A DNA stretch of 6,544 nucleotides, taken from assembly GCA_030643125.1 (NCBI GenBank), contig DAOWML010000136.1, positions 1-6,544 on the forward strand, read 5' to 3'. Source of the DNA: Bacteroidales bacterium. Lineage in GTDB: Bacteria > Bacteroidota > Bacteroidia > Bacteroidales > UBA12077. Made by a program: the position numbers and the translations under genes. Positions 1-6,478 of the stretch are shown piece by piece; the stretch's first letter is position 1, and each line of letters begins with the position of its first letter. Under the pieces are notes generated by a model. That model worked only from the letters and a program-made list of their open reading frames with translations. It did no database searches and had not been told where the DNA came from.

Positions 1-630
1 AAATTTATGCCACTCTGAATAAAGTATTCCCCTGTTCATATATACATCAATATAATCGGGATCAATATTGAGGGCTTTTTCATAATCAGCAAGTGCCCCT
101 AAAGTATCTTCAAGCATATTAGTGGCCAGCCCCCTATAAAAATATGCTCTTTTGTTCTTTTTTGTTATTTCGAGCGATTTATTAAAATCAGATATGGCTT
201 GATTATATTGATTTATTTTTATTTTACAAAATCCTCGTGTTACATAAAAATCAGGCTCAATAGCATTAAGTTTTATTGCATCATTAAAATCATTTATTGC
301 CAAATAATGCTTCTTTAAATTAATTCGTGTATAACCTCTGTATCTTAAAGCATCAGTATGATTAGGCTTATATTCAATGGCTTTATTGTAATCTTGTTCG
401 GCTCCCATATAATCCATTAAATTATATTTTGCTATACCGCGCATAAAATAAGGTTCTGAGAGTTCAGGCTTGACTCTAATTACAATATTAAACGATTCAA
501 TTGCATCATTAAATTTTTCGGCATACAATTGTGCTCTACCACGATTAAGATAGTAGTTAATATTTAATTGTGCGCTTAAACTAAGTGAAAGACTTATAAA
601 AAGGAGAAATAAGAGAGTTGTTCTTTTCAT
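1..630 (-). CDS. Exported tetratricopeptide-repeat (TPR) protein, C-terminus cut by window edge
   Basis: The reading frame is open from an ATG at 628-630 to the left edge, giving 210 residues with no stop, so the C-terminus is missing. Residues 1-20 form a signal peptide: MKR, a leucine/serine-rich hydrophobic core, then a likely cut at SA|Q, a common Bacteroidota pattern. From about residue 24 the chain is a tandem array of 34-residue TPR units (about 24-57, 58-91, 92-125, 126-159, 160-193 and a sixth that begins at 194). Each carries TPR landmarks such as NRG or YRG in helix A and A-x-x-D-[FY]-x-[KD]-A with a downstream N/K-P in helix B. TPR arrays are protein-binding scaffolds, so the partner cannot be told. 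The protein should act in the periplasm or at the outer membrane. Its start codon overlaps the stop of the upstream reductase gene by one base (TAATG), so the two are probably cotranscribed and translationally coupled. Confidence 0.9.
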   Translation of the reverse strand, partial: MKRTTLLFLLFISLSLSLSAQLNINYYLNRGRAQLYAEKFNDAIESFNIVIRVKPELSEPYFMRGIAKYNLMDYMGAEQDYNKAIEYKPNHTDALRYRGYTRINLKKHYLAINDFNDAIKLNAIEPDFYVTRGFCKIKINQYNQAISDFNKSLEITKKNKRAYFYRGLATNMLEDTLGALADYEKALNIDPDYIDVYMNRGILYSEWHKF

Positions 631-1091
631 TACATGTATATCAATTCCAGGATTTTAGTTAATTCATGTTCATCAATTTCGTCAAATTGATTATATTCGT
701 TACTATCAACGTCTAAAACACCAATAATATTTTTATCCTGATTTTTTAAAGGTAAAACTATTTCTGATTTTGAACGAGAATCGCAAGCTATATGTTCAGG
801 GAATTTTTCAACATCAGGAACAATAATAGCCTTTTGCTGATTAATTACTGCCCAGCAAACTCCGGTATCTTTTTTGAGTTCCTGACAAGCTACCGGTCCC
901 TGGTATTGTCCTACAACTAATTTATCGTCTTTTATGAAATAAAATCCTGTCCAAAAAAAGTATTCCATTTTGTGATGTAAAACCGCTATAATTGATGACA
1001 TTCGTGCAAACGGATCACTTGTTTTTAGAAGTAATTCTTCTAACTGTTTATATATTCGCTGATAACGTGCTTGTTTTTTATTTTTATCCAT
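630..1091 (-). CDS. msrC: Free methionine-(R)-sulfoxide reductase, GAF domain (fRMsr/MsrC family)
   Basis: A cytoplasmic GAF-domain enzyme expected to reduce free L-methionine-(R)-sulfoxide to methionine with thioredoxin as electron donor. From the ATG at 1091 it is 153 residues, close to the usual family length. The family signatures are present: FFWTGFY at about 45-51, then GPVAC, GVCWA and HIACDSRSKSEIVLP, ending in GVLDVDS. Three cysteines fall at 69, 79 and 103, with the same 10 and 24 spacing as Cys84, Cys94 and Cys118 of E. coli YebR/fRMsr. The substrate-binding acidic residues correspond to E110, D127 and D129. All catalytic residues therefore look intact. The frame stays open upstream to a TTG at 1148 and also has an ATG at 1103. 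I prefer 1091 because homologues begin near this point and a putative -7 box sits at 1112-1119, downstream of the TTG. The gene precedes, with a 1-base overlap, an exported TPR protein. The family call is firm, the exact start less so. Confidence 0.9.
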   Translation of the reverse strand: MDKNKKQARYQRIYKQLEELLLKTSDPFARMSSIIAVLHHKMEYFFWTGFYFIKDDKLVVGQYQGPVACQELKKDTGVCWAVINQQKAIIVPDVEKFPEHIACDSRSKSEIVLPLKNQDKNIIGVLDVDSNEYNQFDEIDEHELTKILELIYM

Positions 1092-1111
1092 AAATATCGA
1101 CATTAAAAATC

Positions 1112-1119
1112 CAAAGGTA
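1112..1119 (-). promoter_or_regulatory. Putative Bacteroidota -7 promoter box for the reductase/TPR unit
   Basis: Read on the minus strand, these bases are TACCTTTG, an exact match to the Bacteroidota sigma-factor -7 consensus TAnnTTTG. They lie 20 bases upstream of the ATG at 1091 and 8 bases upstream of the ATG at 1103. A TTG lies upstream at 1146-1148, but the gap of 26 bases is longer than the usual -33 spacing, so the upstream half is weak. If real, the transcript has a very short leader and the TTG at 1148 cannot be the start codon. Confidence 0.45.
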
Positions 1120-1393
1120 ATATTTTGTGAATAATTAGTAAAGTTCAAGATTAATTTATGAGTTAAATATTGTTAATGATTTGATATAGTAATTAGTTAC
1201 TGGAATTATGATTTTCCAAAATGTATTTGCAAACTTTGAAAAATTACAAAAAATCAAAAGTTTCTTTGTATAAATATAAAAATCAGCAAAAGATATTAAT
1301 ATTCAATTTACCATCATTCCAGTATTCCGATATTCCATTCATTTTTCCTGAATAACATCATTTTATCAATCTGCATTTTTAATCTTAACCATT

Positions 1394-1420
1394 CTAACAA
1401 TTCACACATAAAATTGTTAG
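1394..1420. repeat. Perfect 9-bp inverted repeat upstream of the transporter gene
   Basis: CTAACAATT at 1394-1402 is exactly mirrored by AATTGTTAG at 1412-1420, with a 9-base spacer. A second weaker pair, TTAAC at 1385-1389 and GTTAA at 1420-1424, brackets it. The element ends 48 bases before the transporter ATG. It has the size of an operator for a dimeric regulator, but it could also be a hairpin in a leader RNA. There is no T-tract, so a terminator is unlikely, and none is expected between divergent genes. Confidence 0.45.
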
Positions 1421-1468
1421 TTAAACTTAAAGTAAATTCGCCAGTCTATGAATTATTAATTTGTACTC

Positions 1469-2758
1469 ATGAATTTTAGATTTATTAAGAACTTAAATAA
1501 GAGCGAATTAAAATCGTTTAAACTCCATATATCTTTTTCGGTTATCGACGGATTAATACGTGGTGCTTTAATCTTAAATGAATTTGTATTCGTAAAAAGT
1601 TTAAATGGATCCAGCTATCAGTTAAGTTTTTTATTTCAATCAAGTGTTATTGTTCTTTTACTATCTATTGTATTTAATGAGTTAATATTCAGATCGAAAA
1701 ATAAACGAAGGCTTTTACGTAAAGCAGGATTATTAACACATTTACCAATGTTGGCACTGTTGTTATTTCCTAGAAATCCTGAGATTTATGCTGTAAATTC
1801 AATTTATCACTATATTTTCCTGTTTATTTTTTTTAGTTATTATATATCTTATCCAATTACATTGCCAGCCATAAACTTATTTTTGAAAAACGCTTATTCC
1901 AAAGATAATTTTGGGAAACTGTATAGCATCTCAACATCCATAAGGCAAGTCCTGCAAATGTTAGTTATCTTTTTATTTGGTTGGTTGCTCGATATTGATA
2001 ATTATGCTTTTACTTATATTATGCCTGCGCTGGGAGTACTTGGCTTTATAAGCATTATTATGCTTACTCATATTGACTATATTCAAAAAACAATACCAAA
2101 TATTACAGGCGGAATAATTTCGTCTTCAATTGATTCTGTAAAAAAATTATTTAAGATTTTAAAAACCAACAAAGCATATTTCGATTACGAAGTAGGATTT
2201 ATGTTTTATGGTTTTGCTTTCATGAGCACAAAAGCTGTAATAATACTTTTTTATTATGAAGTTCTGATATTAAATTATTCTAGTGTTGCATTTTATCAGA
2301 ACATATATAATATAGTTGCTATTTTGATAATACCATTTTTTGGTAGGTTAATTGGGAAAATGGATCCAAGAAAATTTACTATATACGCGTTTTTAGCAAT
2401 GGCAGGATACATATTATTTATTGCAATATCTGAGTTCGATCCGTTACTTTATGAAATTTGGAATTTAAAAATATATGCAAGCCTTATTATATCAACAATA
2501 TTCTATGGTTTATTCATTTCTACAATGACACTATCGTGGAATATTGGCTCGTCATACTTTGGAAGTAATGAAGAAGCTGGGGACTATCAGTCAGTTCATC
2601 TTTTTCTGACAGGAATTCGCGGAGTTTTTGCACCTGTAATAGGAATTGTATTGTATGAATTATTTGGCTTTACATGGACTTTTAGTTTTGCAATATTGAT
2701 GCTAATTATTGCTTCTTTCTTTATGAGATGGTCATATAAAAATCGTAGGGTTTTATAA
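1469..2758 (+). CDS. MFS-type integral membrane transporter, substrate unknown
   Basis: A 429-residue polytopic membrane protein with about twelve predicted helices, near residues 18-42, 51-74, 85-101, 108-135, 156-175, 180-200, 240-264, 273-295, 303-323, 335-356, 380-397 and 401-420. A hydrophilic, lysine-containing loop at about 201-239 divides it into two halves of six. That layout, the length and the basic cytoplasmic loops (RSKNKRR at 75-81, KMDPRK at 297-302) fit the major facilitator superfamily, which moves small solutes across the inner membrane. The most distinctive stretch is SWNIGSSYFG at 356-365 followed by YQSVHLFLTGIRG at 373-385. A similar pattern (WN-G, then a TGxRG-x-x-AP block) occurs in uncharacterised MFS proteins I recall, but none with a known substrate. 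The ATG at 1469 starts directly at a basic, amphipathic N-terminus, without a Shine-Dalgarno. The next gene is 335 bases away, so an operon is not evident. The fold class is fairly sure and the substrate is unknown. Confidence 0.8.
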   Translation: MNFRFIKNLNKSELKSFKLHISFSVIDGLIRGALILNEFVFVKSLNGSSYQLSFLFQSSVIVLLLSIVFNELIFRSKNKRRLLRKAGLLTHLPMLALLLFPRNPEIYAVNSIYHYIFLFIFFSYYISYPITLPAINLFLKNAYSKDNFGKLYSISTSIRQVLQMLVIFLFGWLLDIDNYAFTYIMPALGVLGFISIIMLTHIDYIQKTIPNITGGIISSSIDSVKKLFKILKTNKAYFDYEVGFMFYGFAFMSTKAVIILFYYEVLILNYSSVAFYQNIYNIVAILIIPFFGRLIGKMDPRKFTIYAFLAMAGYILFIAISEFDPLLYEIWNLKIYASLIISTIFYGLFISTMTLSWNIGSSYFGSNEEAGDYQSVHLFLTGIRGVFAPVIGIVLYELFGFTWTFSFAILMLIIASFFMRWSYKNRRVL

Positions 2759-2776
2759 AACACCAAATTTCAAATA

Positions 2777-2842
2777 AGTGTTTGTTAAGAAAATAAGCAA
2801 AAGAACGAGTCAAGATGTAAAGATTATTTTTTAACAAGCACT
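2777..2842. repeat. 16-bp imperfect inverted repeat downstream of the transporter gene
   Basis: Arms at 2777-2792 and 2827-2842 are complementary over 16 positions, with 14 Watson-Crick pairs and two G-T pairs, around a 34-base spacer. The element begins 18 bases after the transporter stop codon. It may fold in the 3' end of the transporter mRNA. No T-tract follows the right arm (it is followed by AAGTTCT), so it is not a classical intrinsic terminator, although it could still stabilise the 3' end. The spacer has no recognisable content. Confidence 0.45.
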
Positions 2843-2942
2843 AAGTTCTAATATTAAATGACCTAACCTAAATTATTCAAAAATATAATTAAATTAATGA
2901 TTTCCTTTGAGTTAATTTGTGGTAAAAAATTAGAACCACAAT

Positions 2943-2958
2943 CCCGATAAATATCGGG
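2943..2958. repeat. Palindrome CCCGATA-AA-TATCGGG
   Basis: A perfect 7-base inverted repeat with a 2-base centre stands out as a GC-rich spot in very AT-rich surroundings. From memory, CCCGATA/TATCGGG palindromes recur between genes in many Bacteroidota genomes. The flanking words ACCACAA, CACAAAG and ACCACGAAG resemble another scattered intergenic repeat of the same phylum. I read the stretch 2931-2990 as a decayed copy of such a dispersed repeat. That reading is inference, since only one copy is visible here. Confidence 0.4.
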
Positions 2959-3093
2959 TCACAAAGCTTATGAACCACGAAGTGCTTAACGAAGCTAATA
3001 ATTGAAGATATAATATCTTTTGATATTCTTAAATTATTTGTTATTTGATTATAGTATTTTGTAATTTTATGATTAAAATAAAAATTATAAAAG

Positions 3094-4731
3094 ATGAAAA
3101 AGATTTTAAGTGTATTAGCAATATTTTTAATAATAACAGTTTCTTGTAATACAAAGGAACAAGTCAGTTTAATAATAACTAACGCAAAGGTTTATACAGT
3201 AAACAATGATTTTGAATTAGCAGAAAGCTTTGCGGTAAAGGATGGTAAATTCACTGCTGTTGGTACTTCAGAAGAAATATTATCTAAATATCAATCAAAT
3301 CAAATACTGGACTTAGAGGGTAAATTTGTGTATCCCGGATTTATTGATGCTCACAGTCATTTTTATGGTTATTGCATGACACTTTTGCAAGCTGATTTGC
3401 GCGGAACAAAATCGTTTGACGAGATATTAGAAATAGTAAAAAAGCATGATGATAAATATAATTCAGAATGGGTTTTAGGACGTAGTTGGGACCAAAACGA
3501 CTGGGAAATAAAAGAGTTTCCAAGCAAAGAAAAACTTGATGAGTTATTTCCTGATAAGCCTGTTTATTTAAAGCGAGTTGATGGACATGCGGCATTAGCG
3601 AATTCTAAGGCACTTGAGCTAGCAGGAATTAACTCGCAAACTCAGGTAGATGGCGGTAAAATTTATTTACAAAATGGAGAACCAACAGGATTATTAATTG
3701 ATAATGCAATGGCATTTATAAATAAACTTATTCCCGATACCGAGAAAGAAACAGCCATTAAAGCACTAAAACAAGGCGAACAGAATTGTTTCGAAGTAGG
3801 TTTAACATCTGTATGTGATGCAGGTTTATACAAAAAACAAATATTGCTGATTGATTCTCTTCAAAATTTAGGCGAAATAAAATTACGCATTTATGCAATG
3901 CTTACAGCCAACAAAGAAAATATAAATTACTTTGTTAAGAAAGGCATTTATAAAACAGATTATTTGAATGTACGATCAATAAAACTTTTTTCTGATGGAG
4001 CACTTGGTTCTCGTGGTGCCTGTTTAATTGAACCATATTCTGATGATCCTGAGAATTATGGATTAATTGTCGAACCTATTGAGTTTTATCATAAGATGTG
4101 TAAAATCGCGTACGAAAATAATTATCAAATTAATACACATGCAATTGGTGATTCAGCTAATCGTTTGATGTTAGATATTTATTCAGAATATTTACAAGGC
4201 CCTAATGATAAACGTTGGAGAATAGAGCATGCACAGGTAATTCATCCTGATGATGTAAATAAATTTGGAGATTTCAATATAATTCCTTCTATACAATCAA
4301 CGCATTGTACTTCGGATATGTATTGGGCGGATGAAAGGTTGAGAGAGAAGCGAATAAAAAATGCCTATATATATAAGGTATTATTAAATCAAAATGGATG
4401 GATTCCAAATGGAACAGATTTCCCTGTGGAAAAGATTGATCCACTTTTAACATTTTATGCAAGTGTTTCAAGAAAAGATGTAGATGGATATCCTGAAAAT
4501 GGTTTTCAAAAAGAAAATGCTTTAACTCGAGAAGAAACATTAAAGTCAATGACTATTTGGGCAGCAAAAGCAGCTTTCGAAGAAAACGAAAAAGGAAGTA
4601 TTGAACCGGGGAAGTTTGCAGATTTTATTATTTTAGATGAAGATATCATGAAAATTGACGAAGATCGTATTCCCAATGCTAAGATTTTAAAAACTTTTAG
4701 TTCCGGCAAGATAATATGGCAATATAAATAA
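3094..4731 (+). CDS. Amidohydrolase family 3 (YtcJ-like) metal-dependent hydrolase, probable lipoprotein
   Basis: A 545-residue hydrolase of the amidohydrolase superfamily, YtcJ/amidohydrolase-3 branch, at about the usual length plus a signal peptide. Residues 1-17 are a hydrophobic leader followed by Cys18 (ITVSC). This is a plausible but imperfect lipobox, so the enzyme is probably lipid-anchored outside the cytoplasm. The mature chain starts with the beta-sandwich strand (LIITNAKVYTVN, 26-37). The TIM-barrel metal ligands are visible: His87 and His89 in GFIDAHSHF, Lys297 in IKLFSDGALGSRGA, His349 in NTHAIGD, His379 in IEHAQ and Asp442 in GTDFPVE. The family motif DGHAALANSKALELAGI lies at 163-179, and the C-terminal GSIEPGKFADFIILD (501-515) returns to the beta-sandwich. 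All key residues are present, so the enzyme should be active. Relatives hydrolyse N-substituted formamides and other C-N bonds, but the substrate here cannot be deduced. The ATG at 3094 is fixed by the signal peptide. Neighbours give no pathway. Confidence 0.9.
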   Translation: MKKILSVLAIFLIITVSCNTKEQVSLIITNAKVYTVNNDFELAESFAVKDGKFTAVGTSEEILSKYQSNQILDLEGKFVYPGFIDAHSHFYGYCMTLLQADLRGTKSFDEILEIVKKHDDKYNSEWVLGRSWDQNDWEIKEFPSKEKLDELFPDKPVYLKRVDGHAALANSKALELAGINSQTQVDGGKIYLQNGEPTGLLIDNAMAFINKLIPDTEKETAIKALKQGEQNCFEVGLTSVCDAGLYKKQILLIDSLQNLGEIKLRIYAMLTANKENINYFVKKGIYKTDYLNVRSIKLFSDGALGSRGACLIEPYSDDPENYGLIVEPIEFYHKMCKIAYENNYQINTHAIGDSANRLMLDIYSEYLQGPNDKRWRIEHAQVIHPDDVNKFGDFNIIPSIQSTHCTSDMYWADERLREKRIKNAYIYKVLLNQNGWIPNGTDFPVEKIDPLLTFYASVSRKDVDGYPENGFQKENALTREETLKSMTIWAAKAAFEENEKGSIEPGKFADFIILDEDIMKIDEDRIPNAKILKTFSSGKIIWQYK

Positions 4732-4762
4732 GCAATTTATATAGTATTTACCATCATTTTTA

Positions 4763-4770
4763 TATTTTTG
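4763..4770 (+). promoter_or_regulatory. Putative Bacteroidota -7 promoter box for prfC
   Basis: TATTTTTG is an exact TAnnTTTG match, 46 bases before the prfC ATG, and is followed by CAG, a common continuation in this phylum. The -33 position holds TTTA (4736-4739, 23 bases upstream) instead of TTTG, so that half is weak. Transcription would start at roughly 4775, inside or just before the hairpin at 4772-4800. This supports separate transcription of prfC from the amidohydrolase gene. Confidence 0.5.
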
Positions 4771-4771
4771 C

Positions 4772-4803
4772 AGCTTCGAAATATCAATTATTTCGGAGCT
4801 TTT
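4772..4803 (+). promoter_or_regulatory. 12-bp hairpin between the amidohydrolase and prfC: leader stem-loop or terminator
   Basis: AGCTTCGAAATA (4772-4783) pairs with TATTTCGGAGCT (4789-4800) around a 5-base loop, TCAAT, giving 11 Watson-Crick pairs and one G-T pair. It is followed by a short T-run and then AAATTTT. Two readings compete. It may terminate the amidohydrolase transcript, whose stop is 40 bases upstream. Or it may be the 5'-end hairpin of the prfC mRNA, because the -7 box at 4763-4770 places the start of transcription at the hairpin's left edge. The T-run after the stem is short for a terminator. Confidence 0.55.
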
Positions 4804-4816
4804 AAATTTTATTGAT

Positions 4817-6397
4817 ATGGGTTTTAAAGAAGAGATACAACGCAGAAGAACTTTTGGAATAGTTAGTCACCCCGATGCAGGAAAAACTACATTAACTGAA
4901 AAACTATTATTATTTGGTGGAGCAATTCATGTTGCAGGTGCTGTAAAAAGCAATAAAATTAAAAAGACAGCTACTTCAGACTTTATGGAGATTGAGCGTC
5001 AGAGAGGGATTTCTGTAGCTACGTCTGTAATGGGTTTTGAATATAATGGTAAAAAGATTAATATTTTAGATACACCTGGTCACCAGGATTTTGCCGAAGA
5101 TACTTTCCGTACATTAACTGCTGTTGATAGTGTTATTATTGTCATTGATTCTGCAAAAGGAGTAGAGCCACAAACTCGTAAACTAATGGAAGTTTGCCGA
5201 ATGCGCAAAACTCCGGTAATGGTGTTTATCAATAAGCTCGACCGCAGTGGTAAAGACCCTTTTGAATTACTCGATGATATTGAAAACGAACTTAAAATTC
5301 ATGTACGCCCGTTAAGTTGGCCAATTAGTAATGGACCAACATTTAAAGGTGTTTATAGTTTATACGAAGAAAAACTTAACTTATTTAGTGGAGAAGTTAA
5401 ACAGACAATTGAGGAATCAATCGAATTTAAAAATGTAAATAATCCTGTTTTGGAAGAATATATCGGAGATAAATATGCTAATATTCTTCGTGAGGAAATA
5501 GAACTGATTACGGAAGTTTATCCAAAATTTGAGATCAATGATTATTTATCTGCTGATTTGGCTCCTGTATTTTTTGGCAGTGCATTAAATAATTTTGGCG
5601 TTAAGGAATTATTAGATTGCTTTATTGATATAGCACCCTTTCCAAGATCTGTAATTGCGGAAGAACGAGATATTGATCCATTTGAAAATAAATTCTCAGG
5701 GTTTATTTTTAAGATTCATGCCAATATGGACCCTAATCATCGTAATCGTTTGGCATTTGTAAAAATATGTTCAGGATCGTTTAAACGAAACACTAATTAT
5801 TTGCATGTAAGAGCAGGAAAGAAAATGAAATTTTCATCACCGACAGCATTTATGGCCGAAAAGAAATCAATTATTGAAGAAGCTTTCCCGGGCGACATTG
5901 TTGGTATTCATGATACCGGTAATTTTAAAATTGGTGATACGTTAACCGAAGGTGAAGAAATACATTTTAAAGGATTACCTAGTTTCTCTCCAGAAATGTT
6001 CCGTTATGTCGAGAATGCCGATCCAATGAAATATAAACAATTAGCCAAGGGCCTTGATCAGCTTATGGATGAAGGTGTTGCCCAACTTTTCACTAATAAA
6101 TTCAATGGCCGTAAAATAATTGGAACCGTAGGGCAATTACAATTTGATGTTATCCAATTTCGTTTAGAACATGAATATGGTGCTAAATGTAAGTACGAAC
6201 CAATTCAAATGCATAAAGCCTGTTGGATTGAATCTGGCGATAAAGAACAGCTTGCAGATTTTGGCAAAAGAAAATTTAGCTCTATAGCCATTGATAAACA
6301 TGGTAGAGAAGTATTTATGGCCGATTCACCTTATTCTTTACAAATGGCTCAGGAGAAATTCGATAAAATAAAATTTCATTTTACTTCAGAATTTTAA
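4817..6397 (+). CDS. prfC: Peptide chain release factor 3 (RF3), translational GTPase
   Basis: RF3 is the cytoplasmic GTPase that drives RF1 and RF2 off the ribosome after peptide release and takes part in quality control after miscoding. The 526 residues match E. coli RF3 (529) almost end to end. The GTPase signatures are in order: G1 SHPDAGKT at 17-24, switch I region ERQRGISVATSVM at 60-72, G3 DTPGHQDF at 85-92, G4 NKLD at 139-142 and G5 FFGSALNNFGV at 252-262. SHPDAGKT and the IERQRGISV block separate RF3 from EF-G. Domain II begins near 290 (FSGFIFKIHANMDPNHRNR), and domain III contains EGVAQLF (419-425) and GTVGQLQFDVIQFRL (436-450). The protein appears complete and intact. The ATG at 4817 lies where family members begin, and no Shine-Dalgarno precedes it. 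A putative promoter and hairpin stand upstream and a strong terminator follows directly, so the gene looks monocistronic. Confidence 0.97.
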   Translation: MGFKEEIQRRRTFGIVSHPDAGKTTLTEKLLLFGGAIHVAGAVKSNKIKKTATSDFMEIERQRGISVATSVMGFEYNGKKINILDTPGHQDFAEDTFRTLTAVDSVIIVIDSAKGVEPQTRKLMEVCRMRKTPVMVFINKLDRSGKDPFELLDDIENELKIHVRPLSWPISNGPTFKGVYSLYEEKLNLFSGEVKQTIEESIEFKNVNNPVLEEYIGDKYANILREEIELITEVYPKFEINDYLSADLAPVFFGSALNNFGVKELLDCFIDIAPFPRSVIAEERDIDPFENKFSGFIFKIHANMDPNHRNRLAFVKICSGSFKRNTNYLHVRAGKKMKFSSPTAFMAEKKSIIEEAFPGDIVGIHDTGNFKIGDTLTEGEEIHFKGLPSFSPEMFRYVENADPMKYKQLAKGLDQLMDEGVAQLFTNKFNGRKIIGTVGQLQFDVIQFRLEHEYGAKCKYEPIQMHKACWIESGDKEQLADFGKRKFSSIAIDKHGREVFMADSPYSLQMAQEKFDKIKFHFTSEF

Positions 6398-6399
6398 AA

Positions 6400-6445
6400 T
6401 CTCATTAAACCTTTTTAAGACAAAAAGGTCTTTTTATTAATGAGA
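6400..6445 (+). terminator. Nested-hairpin intrinsic terminator after prfC
   Basis: Beginning 3 bases after the prfC stop, an inner stem ACCTTTTT (6409-6416) pairs with AAAAAGGT (6422-6429) around the 5-base loop AAGAC and is followed by CTTTTTATT, the form of a rho-independent terminator. An outer perfect 9-base inverted repeat, TCTCATTAA (6400-6408) and TTAATGAGA (6437-6445), encloses the inner stem and its T-tract. The outer pairing would sequester the T-tract, so the two stems may form one after the other or in competition. Confidence 0.8.
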
Positions 6446-6478
6446 ATCTTAAATTATAATATTGTGACAAAAGTGGCA

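Larger units (their letters stand above)
1092..1468. other. Divergent intergenic region between the reductase gene and the transporter gene
   Basis: About 375 very AT-rich bases lie between two genes that point away from each other, so promoters for both should lie here. For the leftward gene there is a -7-like box at 1112-1119. For the rightward transporter I find only an imperfect box, TTAATTTG at 1456-1463, five bases before the ATG, with no credible -33 element. A perfect 9-base inverted repeat lies at 1394-1420. The stretch 1316-1339 repeats the short word ATTCC but shows no longer regularity. I see no coding region, RNA gene or mobile element here. Confidence 0.6.
2759..3093. other. Intergenic region with several inverted repeats
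   Basis: 335 AT-rich bases between the transporter and the amidohydrolase, with no supportable coding region. In order it holds a long imperfect inverted repeat (2777-2842), a more GC-rich palindrome (2943-2958) next to short words such as ACCACAA, CACAAAG and ACCACGAAG (2935-2985), and a small hairpin AATATC-TTTT-GATATT at 3012-3027. TTTG words are frequent at 3018-3061, and TATTTTG at 3055-3061 is one base short of a -7 consensus. No promoter for the amidohydrolase can be placed with confidence. Confidence 0.6.

Noticed and set aside
1306..1318. 13-base word ATTTACCATCATT shared with 4746-4758
   Set aside because: In AT-rich DNA of this length roughly one such exact match is expected by chance, and the flanks do not match.
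1316..1339. Repeated ATTCC words that look like a short tandem repeat
   Set aside because: The spacing is irregular and no unit longer than about five bases recurs, so this is low-complexity sequence and not an array.
3012..3027. Small hairpin AATATC-TTTT-GATATT upstream of the amidohydrolase
   Set aside because: Six A/T-dominated pairs in a very AT-rich region are expected by chance, and no T-tract or promoter context supports it as a separate feature.
3341..3595. Open frame of 84 residues on the minus strand
   Set aside because: It lies wholly inside the amidohydrolase gene, antisense to well-conserved catalytic motifs, and has no recognisable domain or start context. It is a shadow frame.
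4289..4709. Two overlapping minus-strand open frames of 86 and 67 residues
   Set aside because: Both are antisense to the intact C-terminal part of the amidohydrolase and overlap each other. Their composition is what the opposite strand of this gene would give.
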